A stretch of 22,092 nucleotides of DNA. Source: Bacteroidota bacterium (lineage in GTDB: Bacteria; Bacteroidota; Bacteroidia; Bacteroidales; WCHB1-69). The stretch is taken from positions 1 to 22,092 of the forward strand of contig JAEWNB010000014.1 of NCBI GenBank assembly GCA_023392945.1, given 5' to 3'. Below, piece after piece: positions 1 through 6,795 of this stretch (positions within the stretch are counted from its first letter, which is position 1; each line of letters opens with the position of its first letter). Both the position numbers and the translations under genes were made by a program. The notes below the pieces were generated by a model. It was not told the origin of the DNA. It worked only from the letters and a program-made list of their open reading frames with translations, and ran no database searches.

Positions 1-243
1 CGATTTTCAAACTTATTATATGAGTTTGCAGCTAAAATATTTATTTAATTATCTGAATAATAGTAATTTGAAATAAAAATAGAAAAATTAAAAAACACTT
101 GCATATGTCTTAGAATTCCCTAACGCAAAGCAATTTTTATGACTTTCCGGAAATTGTTTTAATATGGATTTTTTTTTACAAATGTTTTTTTAATTAAATG
201 AAAATATTTTTACAAATTCTCAATTGAAAATTGCAAAATGCTA

Positions 244-279
244 AAAAAAAATCATTTTTTTATAAAAAAGTGATTTTTG
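244..279. terminator. A/T-rich hairpin, possible bidirectional terminator
   Basis: AAAAATCA (247-254) pairs with TGATTTTT (271-278). Inside it a T6 run pairs with an A6 run around a TAT loop, with G270 bulged. T runs flank the stem on both strands, so it could end transcription from either side. No gene end is visible upstream in the window, so its partner is unknown. Confidence 0.35.
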
Positions 280-302
280 TATTACTTGTTTTTATAAATT
301 TG
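276..302 (+). promoter_or_regulatory. Weak Bacteroidota-type promoter candidate
   Basis: TAAATTTG at 295-302 matches the TAnnTTTG -7 consensus. A TTTG at 276-279 could be the -33 element, but the 15-base spacer is shorter than the usual 19. The next convincing start codon is almost 490 bases downstream. If active, it would drive a long leader, a small RNA or the decayed frame at 466-749. Confidence 0.3.
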
Positions 303-465
303 CGCTTTGAATTGTGCAGAAAGAATTAATTTTATTATTTTAGTAATCTTACAATACAGCTTTAAAGTTCTAAATTGAAATTATTTTTTAAATTATACGA
401 CATTAAAATAGTGAAATTTTATCAAGTTAATTGAAGTAATGTTCGTTCATAAAAAACAATAAATT

Positions 466-749
466 ATGTTCCAAGTGATATTAAAACAAAATAGTAAAGG
501 CACTTTTGATAAGTCTTCTGATATTTGTTTGTTTTTCACAGGTGATAATAAAATTTATTTGCTTTGTAAAACAAACTTATCCCTATAAAGCTTTCCCCAG
601 AAAGTACAATGGTGGAAAGCAAAAAAGGTGCCCTATAAAGGAAAGTATTTTTAGCTTTAAAGAAATATTTATCCGATTCTGCTAACGAGCACCGTATGAA
701 ATTGCAGAATTTTTTTTTTATTTTTATTATGACAAGTTTTATCTATAAT
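466..749 (+). pseudogene. Possible decayed reading frame
   Basis: An ATG at 466 opens a 40-codon frame that ends at TAA 586-588. The same frame continues with protein-like codons (aromatic and lysine-rich, including QWWKAKKVPYKGKYF) to a TAG at 652-654. A frame shifted by -1 then carries LALKKYLSDSANEHRMKLQN and ends near 749. Protein-like composition that survives across one stop and one frame change is what a degraded gene would show, but in DNA this AT-rich it may be chance. I recognise no family. The 40-codon part could also be a small gene by itself. Confidence 0.2.
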
Positions 750-790
750 AGAATTAAAAAACATTAATACAAAACATAAATAATTATATT

Positions 791-1291
791 ATGAAAATAA
801 CGAAAATTTTTAGTTTAATAATAATAGTCATTTTTTTCTATTCGTGTCAAACAGAAACTGATGACTACAACAAGAATAACAACTCCTCTTCTATGAAATC
901 ATATCAGGAGCAGGAGCAAGAAGAGACAGAAATTGGTTGCTACCCTTATCATACTGAATCTTGCATAGAGTGTGGAAGTTATTGTGCATACGAAGGAGAG
1001 GGTTGTCTTCCTTGTATCATTGTATATCCTACTTCTTATATTCAATACTTAAATGAATTGATAGGAGTAGATGCTTCTATAGTTGCAGCTTTTTTCTCTG
1101 ATGAAGATAATTATAAAGATATATTCCCTATGCTTTTAGAGCCTGAGAATTCATCATTTTTATCTTTATTACAATCCGGAGATTATTTTATTTCTGATGT
1201 AGTTATTTCCAATGATGAAAACAGATCGGTTTATATTGTTGAAAATATTAATGATGGGACGTATATATATCTTCCTTATGCAATTAAATAA
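791..1291 (+). CDS. Cysteine-rich lipoprotein of unknown function
   Basis: This 166-residue protein begins with a basic n-region and a hydrophobic stretch (residues 6-17), then a lipobox-like FYSC, so Cys19 is probably lipidated and the protein membrane-anchored. A polar linker (about 20-47) rich in Asn, Ser, Gln and Glu follows. Six cysteines then lie within 26 residues (C50, C58, C61, C65, C72, C75), including two CxxC pairs. The remaining half is acidic and has no motif I recognise. The gene ends two bases before the next start codon and is the first of three exported-protein genes. The third encodes a CxxC thioredoxin-like protein, which fits disulfide chemistry on this cysteine cluster, but that is inference. 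It resembles in layout, not in recognisable sequence, the short Cys-rich NVEALA-type peptides found next to propeller lipoproteins in Bacteroidales. Confidence 0.75.
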   Translation: MKITKIFSLIIIVIFFYSCQTETDDYNKNNNSSSMKSYQEQEQEETEIGCYPYHTESCIECGSYCAYEGEGCLPCIIVYPTSYIQYLNELIGVDASIVAAFFSDEDNYKDIFPMLLEPENSSFLSLLQSGDYFISDVVISNDENRSVYIVENINDGTYIYLPYAIK

Positions 1292-1293
1292 TT

Positions 1294-2475
1294 ATGAAAA
1301 AGATTGGTAGATTTTATAATGCAGAGAAACTGACAATATGTCAGTTTCTCTGCATTATTATTTTTTGTTTCATTGCAAATTCATGTGTGACGAAACAAAT
1401 TACCTATAAAGAAATAAAGGCAATTGATACGATTGTTTTGGATTATCAAATAACCCAAATCAGATCCCTTTATAATCCGGAATATAACACCCAAGTAAAT
1501 ACTTATTTTAGGAATTACGATACTGCATTTGCTTTTTGTTTTTGTATAGATTCCATCACTCCGACAACTATTTTGCCTATAAGAGCTCGAATAAGCAATT
1601 ATATAATTGAGAATAAAGATTCTTTCATTATACAATACTCTGAAGAAAGTCAAAATAATAACAGGTTCTATAGGATTCATTCCGATAAAACAATTGATAC
1701 GCTTTCTTTATATTTAGGGAAACGCGACAATGAAGATCTTGTATTAGGAAGTATGTCATTTGGAATACCGTTTAAAATGAATAAAGATGAGCTTCGTTTA
1801 TATTATGCAAATGTTTACTTAATCAGTACTTCAAATTATTCACAGAACAAGGTCTCTAGAATCAGAAAATTCTCTTATGGGTTTGCCTCCGAATTGGAGG
1901 TCGGTAAACGCGAGATTACATTTAATGGAAAAACGATAGGTGCTTTCCCAAAAATCCATTTTTCTGACAGTACTTATAATCATTATTGGCCGTGGGTGGC
2001 CATCAATAAAAATTTGGATTTTATTACCTGTTATTTTTTTATCGACAGCCTTTTTGTGACTCATCCGGATAATTCTCAGGAACATTTTCCTTTGTTAAGC
2101 CGATATAAAACGGAGCCTTCAAAAACAATAGATACAAGTAAAATTTTGGACTATGACTATTTATCAAAAGATGCCGCTGCAAGACTTTCATATATGTACC
2201 TCCGGTACGATTATTATCGCGACTTGTATTATGTTGTTGCTGCCAAACCGATGCCCCATGAAAATGAAGACGGTACGCGCAACAATCCGGCTGATAAGCC
2301 TTGGTCTTTGATAGTCTTGGATTCCACTTTTTCTCAAATTGCAGAAATAGATATGCCTGAGCAACTTAGTAAACATGAAATTATGATCACCAAAGAGGGA
2401 ATTGCCGTCATGGACGAGAACCTGACCGCTCAAAATCCCGGCAAAAGTGTATTTGTTATATTTAAGCTGAAATGA
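1294..2475 (+). CDS. DUF4221-like exported lipoprotein
   Basis: The protein is 393 residues. A signal peptide runs through a hydrophobic segment (about 15-30) to a lipobox ending IANSC, with the lipidated Cys near residue 31. The mature part is rich in beta strands and aromatic residues with regularly spaced Asp/Ser turns. Its C-terminal pattern (PWSLIVLD, then an acidic strand, then a Gly-Ile-Ala-Val strand and a final VFVIFKLK strand) resembles Bacteroidota DUF4221-type lipoproteins with a predicted beta-propeller-like fold. That assignment is from pattern memory and is moderate. The start at 1294 is the only ATG that keeps the signal peptide. It lies 2 bases after the upstream stop, and the gene overlaps the next by 4 bases (ATGA), so the three are very likely one operon. 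The signal-peptide codons contain a perfect inverted repeat (1316-1358). The ligand is unknown. Confidence 0.75.
   Translation: MKKIGRFYNAEKLTICQFLCIIIFCFIANSCVTKQITYKEIKAIDTIVLDYQITQIRSLYNPEYNTQVNTYFRNYDTAFAFCFCIDSITPTTILPIRARISNYIIENKDSFIIQYSEESQNNNRFYRIHSDKTIDTLSLYLGKRDNEDLVLGSMSFGIPFKMNKDELRLYYANVYLISTSNYSQNKVSRIRKFSYGFASELEVGKREITFNGKTIGAFPKIHFSDSTYNHYWPWVAINKNLDFITCYFFIDSLFVTHPDNSQEHFPLLSRYKTEPSKTIDTSKILDYDYLSKDAAARLSYMYLRYDYYRDLYYVVAAKPMPHENEDGTRNNPADKPWSLIVLDSTFSQIAEIDMPEQLSKHEIMITKEGIAVMDENLTAQNPGKSVFVIFKLK
1316..1358. repeat. Perfect 20-bp inverted repeat inside signal-peptide codons
   Basis: Arms at 1316-1335 and 1339-1358 are perfectly complementary around a 3-base loop (ATA). 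The GC-containing core at 1321-1353 is 33 bp, exactly 11 codons in frame, and encodes residues between the n-region and h-region of the signal peptide. A T-rich stretch follows the 3' arm, so the RNA hairpin looks like a terminator or attenuator placed 22 bases after the start codon. It could instead be an inserted palindromic element kept in frame. Confidence 0.9.
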
Positions 2476-2945
2476 AAAAATTCATATTCTTATTAATCCC
2501 GATATTATTCTCTGTTTACTGTTCTTGCCAAAACCAGGATCAGAAAGCCGAATATGAAAAAGTAAGTCGTTTTTTTAATAATTATATGAAGGAAACTTTT
2601 CCGGATTTTACTATTGTTGACGGTGAATATCTTTTTATTTTACGTAGCGGATGCTTGAATTGCGTTAAAAGTGCAACAACTGTTTTATTATCTCATCCTG
2701 AATATATCAAAGGACATTATCAGGCAATTTTAATATCCGAATCAACACTAAGCTCTTTTTCCGATAAAATATTAACTTTAAATAAGAATGTATTGTGCGA
2801 TAAAAGTAATAAATTGGATAGAATGTCTTTCGGTATTTATGGAATTGCCGTATTAAAGGTTAAAAACAAAAAGATTGTAGCTTCAAAAAGTATGACGCCG
2901 CAAGATTTTGAGAAAGGGGTAAAGCTGTTTTTTACAACCTTATAA
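2472..2945 (+). CDS. Thioredoxin-like CxxC lipoprotein
   Basis: The 157-residue protein has a short signal sequence (KKF followed by a hydrophobic segment to about residue 16) and cysteines at 17 and 19. Cys19, after Ser, is the better lipidation site. A predicted strand (EYLFILRSG) leads directly into CLNC at residues 61-64. This is the strand-then-CxxC arrangement at the start of a helix seen in thioredoxin-fold proteins. The later strand IYGIAVLKVKNKKIV could be the beta strand pair of the fold. The usual cis-proline is not obvious and the domain is short, so this may be a divergent or binding-only version. It overlaps the upstream gene by 4 bases and ends the operon. With the cysteine-rich protein two genes upstream, a disulfide exchange role at the cell envelope is plausible but unproven. 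Confidence 0.7.
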   Translation: MKKFIFLLIPILFSVYCSCQNQDQKAEYEKVSRFFNNYMKETFPDFTIVDGEYLFILRSGCLNCVKSATTVLLSHPEYIKGHYQAILISESTLSSFSDKILTLNKNVLCDKSNKLDRMSFGIYGIAVLKVKNKKIVASKSMTPQDFEKGVKLFFTTL

Positions 2946-2959
2946 TGTTATTTGATTGT

Positions 2960-3053
2960 TCCGCTCCAACTGCTCCTATTATTTCTTCTCGGTTTCCGCG
3001 TCAGGGTTGCAGCGGAAAGCCCGATGGCGAGCACAACGAGCCAGAACGCCTAA
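2960..3053. repeat. GC-rich intergenic patch with a hairpin, likely dispersed element
   Basis: This roughly 95-base stretch is far richer in G+C than the sequence around it and has no reading frame. TTTCCGC (2993-2999) pairs with GCGGAAA (3012-3018) around a 12-base loop. The string GCAGCGGAAAGCCCGATGGC resembles intergenic sequence I associate with repeated elements in other Bacteroidota genomes, but I cannot confirm copies from one window. It lies between the stop of the lipoprotein operon and the end of the convergent mtaB gene. Confidence 0.35.
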
Positions 3054-3113
3054 AAAAGCTTAACCTAAAATCTGTAAACTACTCAAAATAAGTTTATAAG
3101 AAAAATTAGAAAA

Positions 3114-4349
3114 TTAATCAAAACAAAAAATTTCGTCGGTCAACTCCATCATCACAATTTGATTGAGCCAATCGGGGCGATAAGGTACTTTAACTTTTAT
3201 ATAATTATCTGTAAAACCGAACATCAAACCGTTTTTGTTATCCGTTTCAAATAAAACAGGGCGAACAGTAGCAAGATGCTCTGAATAAAACTGCCTTAAT
3301 TTACAATCCGAAATAGTCAACAATCTGTTTGTTCGAGCTCTTTTTACAGGCTCAGGAACCTGATCAGCCATAACGGCAGCAGGTGTACCAGGTCTTTTGG
3401 AATAGGTAAATACATGTAAATAACTTATTGGCAATTCATTTACAAAGTTCAAAGAGTCTTCAAAATCAAAATCCGATTCACCCGGGAATCCTGAAATCAG
3501 ATCAATTGCAATACATGCATGCGGAATAAGTTTCTTAATCAGAAAGATTTTATCTGCAAAAAGCTGTCGAACATAACGTCGTCGCATTAGGGAAAGAATT
3601 TTGTCAGAACCTGACTGAAGAGGTATATGAAAATGAGGCATAATCACTTTTGAATCAGAAACAATCCGGATTATTTCATCTTTCAAAAGATTGGGCTCAA
3701 TGGAAGAAATTCTAACTCTCATTTCAGGCTTATGCGCTTCAATAGCTTTAATAAGTTGCAAAAAGCTTTCATTATTATTGCCGAAGTCGCCAATATTCAC
3801 GCCGGTAAGATTCACTTCTTTAATACCGAGTTTAGCAATATTATCAATATTATTTAGAACATTAGCGATAGAATCGCTTCTGCTTTCGCCTCTTGCTTTT
3901 GCAACAGTACAATAAGAACAATAGTAGTCACATCCATCCTGAATTTTCAGAAAAGATCGGGTTCTGTCATTGGAAGAATAGGCTGACTGAAAAGCAGAAT
4001 CAGTAGAAATTGACTTATTCAATAAATAATCAATAACTCTATTTTTATCACGATTTCCGAAAACAGCGGATACTCCCGGCCACTGAAGAATAGTTTCAGC
4101 TTTAAGAGCACCCATGCAGCCGATCAGTATAATCTCGGAATCAGGATGTTCACGATGAAGTTTAGAGGTAAGATTTCGCACTTTTTTTTCGGCAGAAGAA
4201 GTGACTGCACAACTATTTACAATAATAGAATCCGGAGAATCAGAAACGGACAGTCCATTTTCCGTTAATCGACGCATAATATCGGAAGATTCGCTATAAT
4301 TAAGCTTACAACCAAGAGTGAATATTGAAAATGTAAGACATTTTTTCAT
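3114..4349 (-). CDS. mtaB: tRNA t6A37 methylthiotransferase MtaB
   Basis: MtaB is a radical-SAM iron-sulfur enzyme that converts t6A to ms2t6A at position 37 of ANN-decoding tRNAs. From the chosen start (411 residues) the N-terminal methylthiotransferase domain shows FTLGCKLNYSES (Cys14), NSCAVTSSAEKKVR and IGCMGA, giving the three cysteines of the auxiliary cluster. The radical-SAM motif CDYYCSYCTVAKARGESRS follows. Downstream motifs (NLTGVNIGDFG, RISSIEPN, HFHIPLQSGSDKIL, DLISGFPGE) and a C-terminal TRAM-like region match the family, and length is normal. The open frame extends 18 codons upstream, but I place the start at 4349: the extension has no family resemblance and contains a perfect TAnnTTTG promoter box. 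Transcription should then begin at or next to the ATG, so the mRNA is probably leaderless. It is divergent from the decarboxylase gene. Confidence 0.93.
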   Translation of the reverse strand: MKKCLTFSIFTLGCKLNYSESSDIMRRLTENGLSVSDSPDSIIVNSCAVTSSAEKKVRNLTSKLHREHPDSEIILIGCMGALKAETILQWPGVSAVFGNRDKNRVIDYLLNKSISTDSAFQSAYSSNDRTRSFLKIQDGCDYYCSYCTVAKARGESRSDSIANVLNNIDNIAKLGIKEVNLTGVNIGDFGNNNESFLQLIKAIEAHKPEMRVRISSIEPNLLKDEIIRIVSDSKVIMPHFHIPLQSGSDKILSLMRRRYVRQLFADKIFLIKKLIPHACIAIDLISGFPGESDFDFEDSLNFVNELPISYLHVFTYSKRPGTPAAVMADQVPEPVKRARTNRLLTISDCKLRQFYSEHLATVRPVLFETDNKNGLMFGFTDNYIKVKVPYRPDWLNQIVMMELTDEIFCFD

Positions 4350-4354
4350 GGCTG

Positions 4355-4362
4355 CAAAAGTA
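4355..4362 (-). promoter_or_regulatory. -7 box of the mtaB promoter
   Basis: On the minus strand this reads TACTTTTG, a match to TAnnTTTG, followed by CAGCC and the ATG at 4349. No good TTTG element is visible 19 bases further upstream. The box lies 5 bases from the start codon and supports the short form of MtaB. Confidence 0.65.
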
Positions 4363-4522
4363 AGAAAGAAATTAATGCAGTACCGTGAAGAAATAAAAAA
4401 CATAGGAAATTATAAGCGAATTAAATTAATAAAAGAAATCCAACTCAATCGGATTAGCAAAAAAAATTCAATCCAAGTTAGTTAAATATATTTAATTATT
4501 AAGATCCATATAAATTTTATAT

Positions 4523-4530
4523 TACTTTTG
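4523..4530 (+). promoter_or_regulatory. -7 box upstream of the decarboxylase gene
   Basis: TACTTTTG followed by CAGCC, identical to the box in front of mtaB on the other strand. It predicts a leader of about 25 bases before the ATG at 4560. No clear TTTG upstream element is seen. Confidence 0.65.
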
Positions 4531-4559
4531 CAGCCTTAAAAATAAAAAAATAAAAAGAG

Positions 4560-6011
4560 ATGAGGACTAAATATTTTGATTTAATATCACAGACTTATGA
4601 ATTTCCACAGGAAGAATTCAAGGTAGAAGATAATGAATTATACTTCCACAATGTTCCTTTGATGGACATCATAAAGCAATATGGAACTCCACTTAAAATC
4701 ACTTATCTACCAAAAATTTCACAAAATATTCAACGGGCAAGACGTTGGTTTAACGTTGCTATAGCAAAATCAGATTATCAGGGGGATTACCATTATTGTT
4801 ACTGTACAAAGAGTTCTCACTTTGAATTTGTTATGAGCGAAGTACTTAAAAATGATGTTCATATTGAAACTTCTTCAGCCTTTGACCTTAACATTATTGA
4901 AGTTCTAACTGAAAATGATCAGTTTGACAAAGAAAATTATATTATCTGTAACGGATTCAAGAAGCAACAATATGTTGACAATATATGCAACTTACTTGGA
5001 GCAGGCTTTATAAATACAATACCGGTATTGGACAGTAAACATGAACTGGAATTACTGGATAAAAATATTAATAGCAAGTGTAAGTTAGGCATTCGGATTG
5101 CATCAGAAGAGGAGCCCCGATTTGAATTTTATACTTCGCGATTAGGTATCCGTTACAACGACATCATTCCATTTTATGAAAACAAAATCAAAAACAATTC
5201 CAAATTTGAGTTAAAGATGTTGCATTTCTTTATCAATACTGGAATTAAAGACACTTCTTACTATTGGAATGAACTTTCAAAATGTGTCAGTTTGTATTGC
5301 GATTTAAAGAAAATTTGTCCGGAGCTGGATTCTCTCAATATCGGAGGTGGATTCCCGATTAAGAACTCTTTGTCGTTTGAATATGACTATGAATACATGA
5401 GCGAAGAAATCGTTTCCCAAATCAAACAGATTTGCGACCGAGAGGGAGTTAGGGAACCGGATATATTTACCGAATTCGGATCTTACACTGTGGGAGAAGC
5501 CAGTGCAGTCCTTTATTCTATAGTACAACAGAAACGTCAAAACGACAGAGAGTTGTGGAATATGATAGATAGTTCATTTATGACAACGGTGCCTGACAGT
5601 TGGGCTATTAATCAACAATTCATTATTTTGGCAGTAAACAACTGGGACAGGGAGTATGAAAGAGTCTTTTTGGGCGGAGTTACTTGTGATAGTCAGGACT
5701 ACTATAACTCGGAAGCACATTTAAATGCAGTTTTTCTCCCTAAAATTTACAAAACTGAAGACAGCAAGGATGACGAAGAAGCTTATCATTCAGTAAACGC
5801 AAATGATGAAGAAGGAGATCCTCAATATATTGGATTATTCCACACCGGGGCTTATCAGGAATCAATAGGCGGATATGGTGGAATTCAACATTGCCTCACT
5901 CCCGCCCCCAAACACATCATCATTTATCTGGATGAAGACAATGAAATTTCTACCAAACTTTTTGCTAAAGAGCAGAGTTACAAATCGATGCTTAAAAATT
6001 TAGGATATTAA
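4560..6011 (+). CDS. speA: Arginine decarboxylase-like PLP enzyme (fold type III)
   Basis: The 483-residue protein matches the alanine-racemase-fold, PLP-dependent amino-acid decarboxylases. Arginine decarboxylase would make agmatine as the first step to putrescine and other polyamines. The PLP lysine is Lys84 in the YCTKSSHFEF segment, HIETSSAFDL follows as the next barrel strand, and the phosphate-binding glycine loop is NIGGGFP (about 261-265). Near the C-terminus VTCDSQDYY (Cys376) provides the catalytic cysteine of the second active-site half, and GAYQESIGGYGG fits the end of the fold. It is much shorter than E. coli SpeA (about 650) and lacks its inserted helical domain, as in the short Bacteroidota proteins annotated as arginine decarboxylase. 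Substrate is inferred from that similarity; ornithine, lysine or carboxynorspermidine cannot be excluded from motifs alone. It is monocistronic, with its own promoter. Confidence 0.82.
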   Translation: MRTKYFDLISQTYEFPQEEFKVEDNELYFHNVPLMDIIKQYGTPLKITYLPKISQNIQRARRWFNVAIAKSDYQGDYHYCYCTKSSHFEFVMSEVLKNDVHIETSSAFDLNIIEVLTENDQFDKENYIICNGFKKQQYVDNICNLLGAGFINTIPVLDSKHELELLDKNINSKCKLGIRIASEEEPRFEFYTSRLGIRYNDIIPFYENKIKNNSKFELKMLHFFINTGIKDTSYYWNELSKCVSLYCDLKKICPELDSLNIGGGFPIKNSLSFEYDYEYMSEEIVSQIKQICDREGVREPDIFTEFGSYTVGEASAVLYSIVQQKRQNDRELWNMIDSSFMTTVPDSWAINQQFIILAVNNWDREYERVFLGGVTCDSQDYYNSEAHLNAVFLPKIYKTEDSKDDEEAYHSVNANDEEGDPQYIGLFHTGAYQESIGGYGGIQHCLTPAPKHIIIYLDEDNEISTKLFAKEQSYKSMLKNLGY

Positions 6012-6033
6012 TCAATACTAAACAAAATTTTTA

Positions 6034-6041
6034 TACTTTTG
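6034..6041 (+). promoter_or_regulatory. -7 box of the SRP RNA promoter
   Basis: TACTTTTG ends 4 bases before the first paired base of the SRP RNA, the expected distance to a transcription start. The same TACTTTTGCAG string precedes mtaB and the decarboxylase gene. No clear TTTG upstream element is present. Confidence 0.65.
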
Positions 6042-6045
6042 CAGC

Positions 6046-6142
6046 GGGTAAGTCTTGTACGATCTGCTCCCTTTCAACTCCCCCAGGACAGGAATGTAGC
6101 AAGGGTACATTGGTTGAGCGATGCGATACAAGTAGCTTACCC
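6046..6142 (+). ncRNA. ffs: Signal recognition particle RNA, small bacterial (4.5S) type
   Basis: This roughly 97-base RNA is the scaffold that binds Ffh and targets ribosomes making membrane and exported proteins. The ends pair: GGGTAAG (6046-6052) with CTTACCC (6136-6142), then CTTGTA (6054-6059) with TACAAG (6127-6132). The tip is the conserved SRP domain: CAGGACAGGAATGTAGCAAGG, with a GGAA tetraloop closed by ACA/TGT and the AGCA side of the Ffh-binding internal loop. A promoter box sits directly upstream and a T6 run directly follows the closing stem, so the end stem may serve as its own terminator. The next gene starts 20 bases after the 3' end, so read-through could feed it. Exact ends are from the pairing and may be off by a few bases. 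Confidence 0.92.
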
Positions 6143-6161
6143 ATTTTTTAGTTAAAGGGTC

Positions 6162-6782
6162 ATGCTTCTAAAAATTTATCCAGAAAATCCCAACCCCCGT
6201 GCAATAAGACAAATTGTTGAATGTCTGGAAGATGGTGGTGTCATCATTTATCCAACAGATACTATTTATGGAATCGGTTGTGACATCTTTAAACAAAAAT
6301 CCATTGAAAAAGTAGTCAATATAGTCGGGAAAAACAAGAAAAAATCATCTCTATCATTCATCTGCTCCGACCTTAGTCATTTATCTGACTTTTCAAGACC
6401 AATAGAAAATAACATTTTCAAGGTAATGAAAAAAGTACTACCCGGCCCCTATACTTTTATTTTGGGAGCTAATAACAATGTTCCCAAATTATTACAAAGC
6501 AATAAAAAAACTATCGGAATCCGTATTCCTGACAATAATATTATTCGCGAAATTGTTAAAGAACTCGGGCACCCAATTCTCTCCACCTCTATCAAAGATG
6601 ATGATGAAATAATTGAATATACTACTGACCCTGAATTAATTTATGAAAAATATGGCGATTTGGTCGATATTGTGATTGATGGCGGATTTGGAGACAATAT
6701 TCCATCTACAGTGGTTAACTGTACTTCCGGAACAATCGAGATACTTAGAGAAGGAAAAGGAGATGTAGATTTATTATTTTAA
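6162..6782 (+). CDS. YciO/Sua5/YrdC-family protein, possible threonylcarbamoyl-AMP synthase
   Basis: The 206-residue protein has the YrdC fold used to make threonylcarbamoyl-AMP from threonine, bicarbonate and ATP for tRNA t6A. Visible motifs are YPTDTIYGIGCD (30-41), PGPYTFIL, KKTIGIRIPD, LSTS and PSTVVNCT. The details are closer to the YciO branch than to TsaC: SFICSDLSHLSDF, DLVDIVIDGG and the terminal REGKGDV all align with E. coli YciO as I remember it, and the KRxxxP loop of TsaC is replaced by a lysine-rich KNKKKSS. YciO does not simply replace TsaC in E. coli, so t6A synthesis is possible but not assured. It starts 20 bases after the SRP RNA and is followed after 13 bases by the glycosyltransferase gene. 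Confidence 0.85.
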   Translation: MLLKIYPENPNPRAIRQIVECLEDGGVIIYPTDTIYGIGCDIFKQKSIEKVVNIVGKNKKKSSLSFICSDLSHLSDFSRPIENNIFKVMKKVLPGPYTFILGANNNVPKLLQSNKKTIGIRIPDNNIIREIVKELGHPILSTSIKDDDEIIEYTTDPELIYEKYGDLVDIVIDGGFGDNIPSTVVNCTSGTIEILREGKGDVDLLF

Positions 6783-6795
6783 CAACCTTTATGTT

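Larger units (their letters stand above)
1..790. other. AT-rich stretch without a convincing gene
   Basis: No open frame here looks like an intact protein. The first 240 bases are very AT-rich with long A and T runs and show nothing recognisable. A hairpin lies at 244-279, a weak promoter candidate at 276-302 and a possible decayed reading frame at 466-749. A 10-base direct repeat (CCCTATAAAG) occurs at 581-590 and 631-640, exactly 50 bases apart. GCTTTCC near 590 and GGAAAGC near 614 could pair as a short hairpin between these copies. No clear TAnnTTTG box lies directly upstream of the first gene at 791. Confidence 0.5.

Noticed and set aside
4350..4403. 18-codon N-terminal extension of MtaB
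   Set aside because: It contains the promoter box and has no family similarity.
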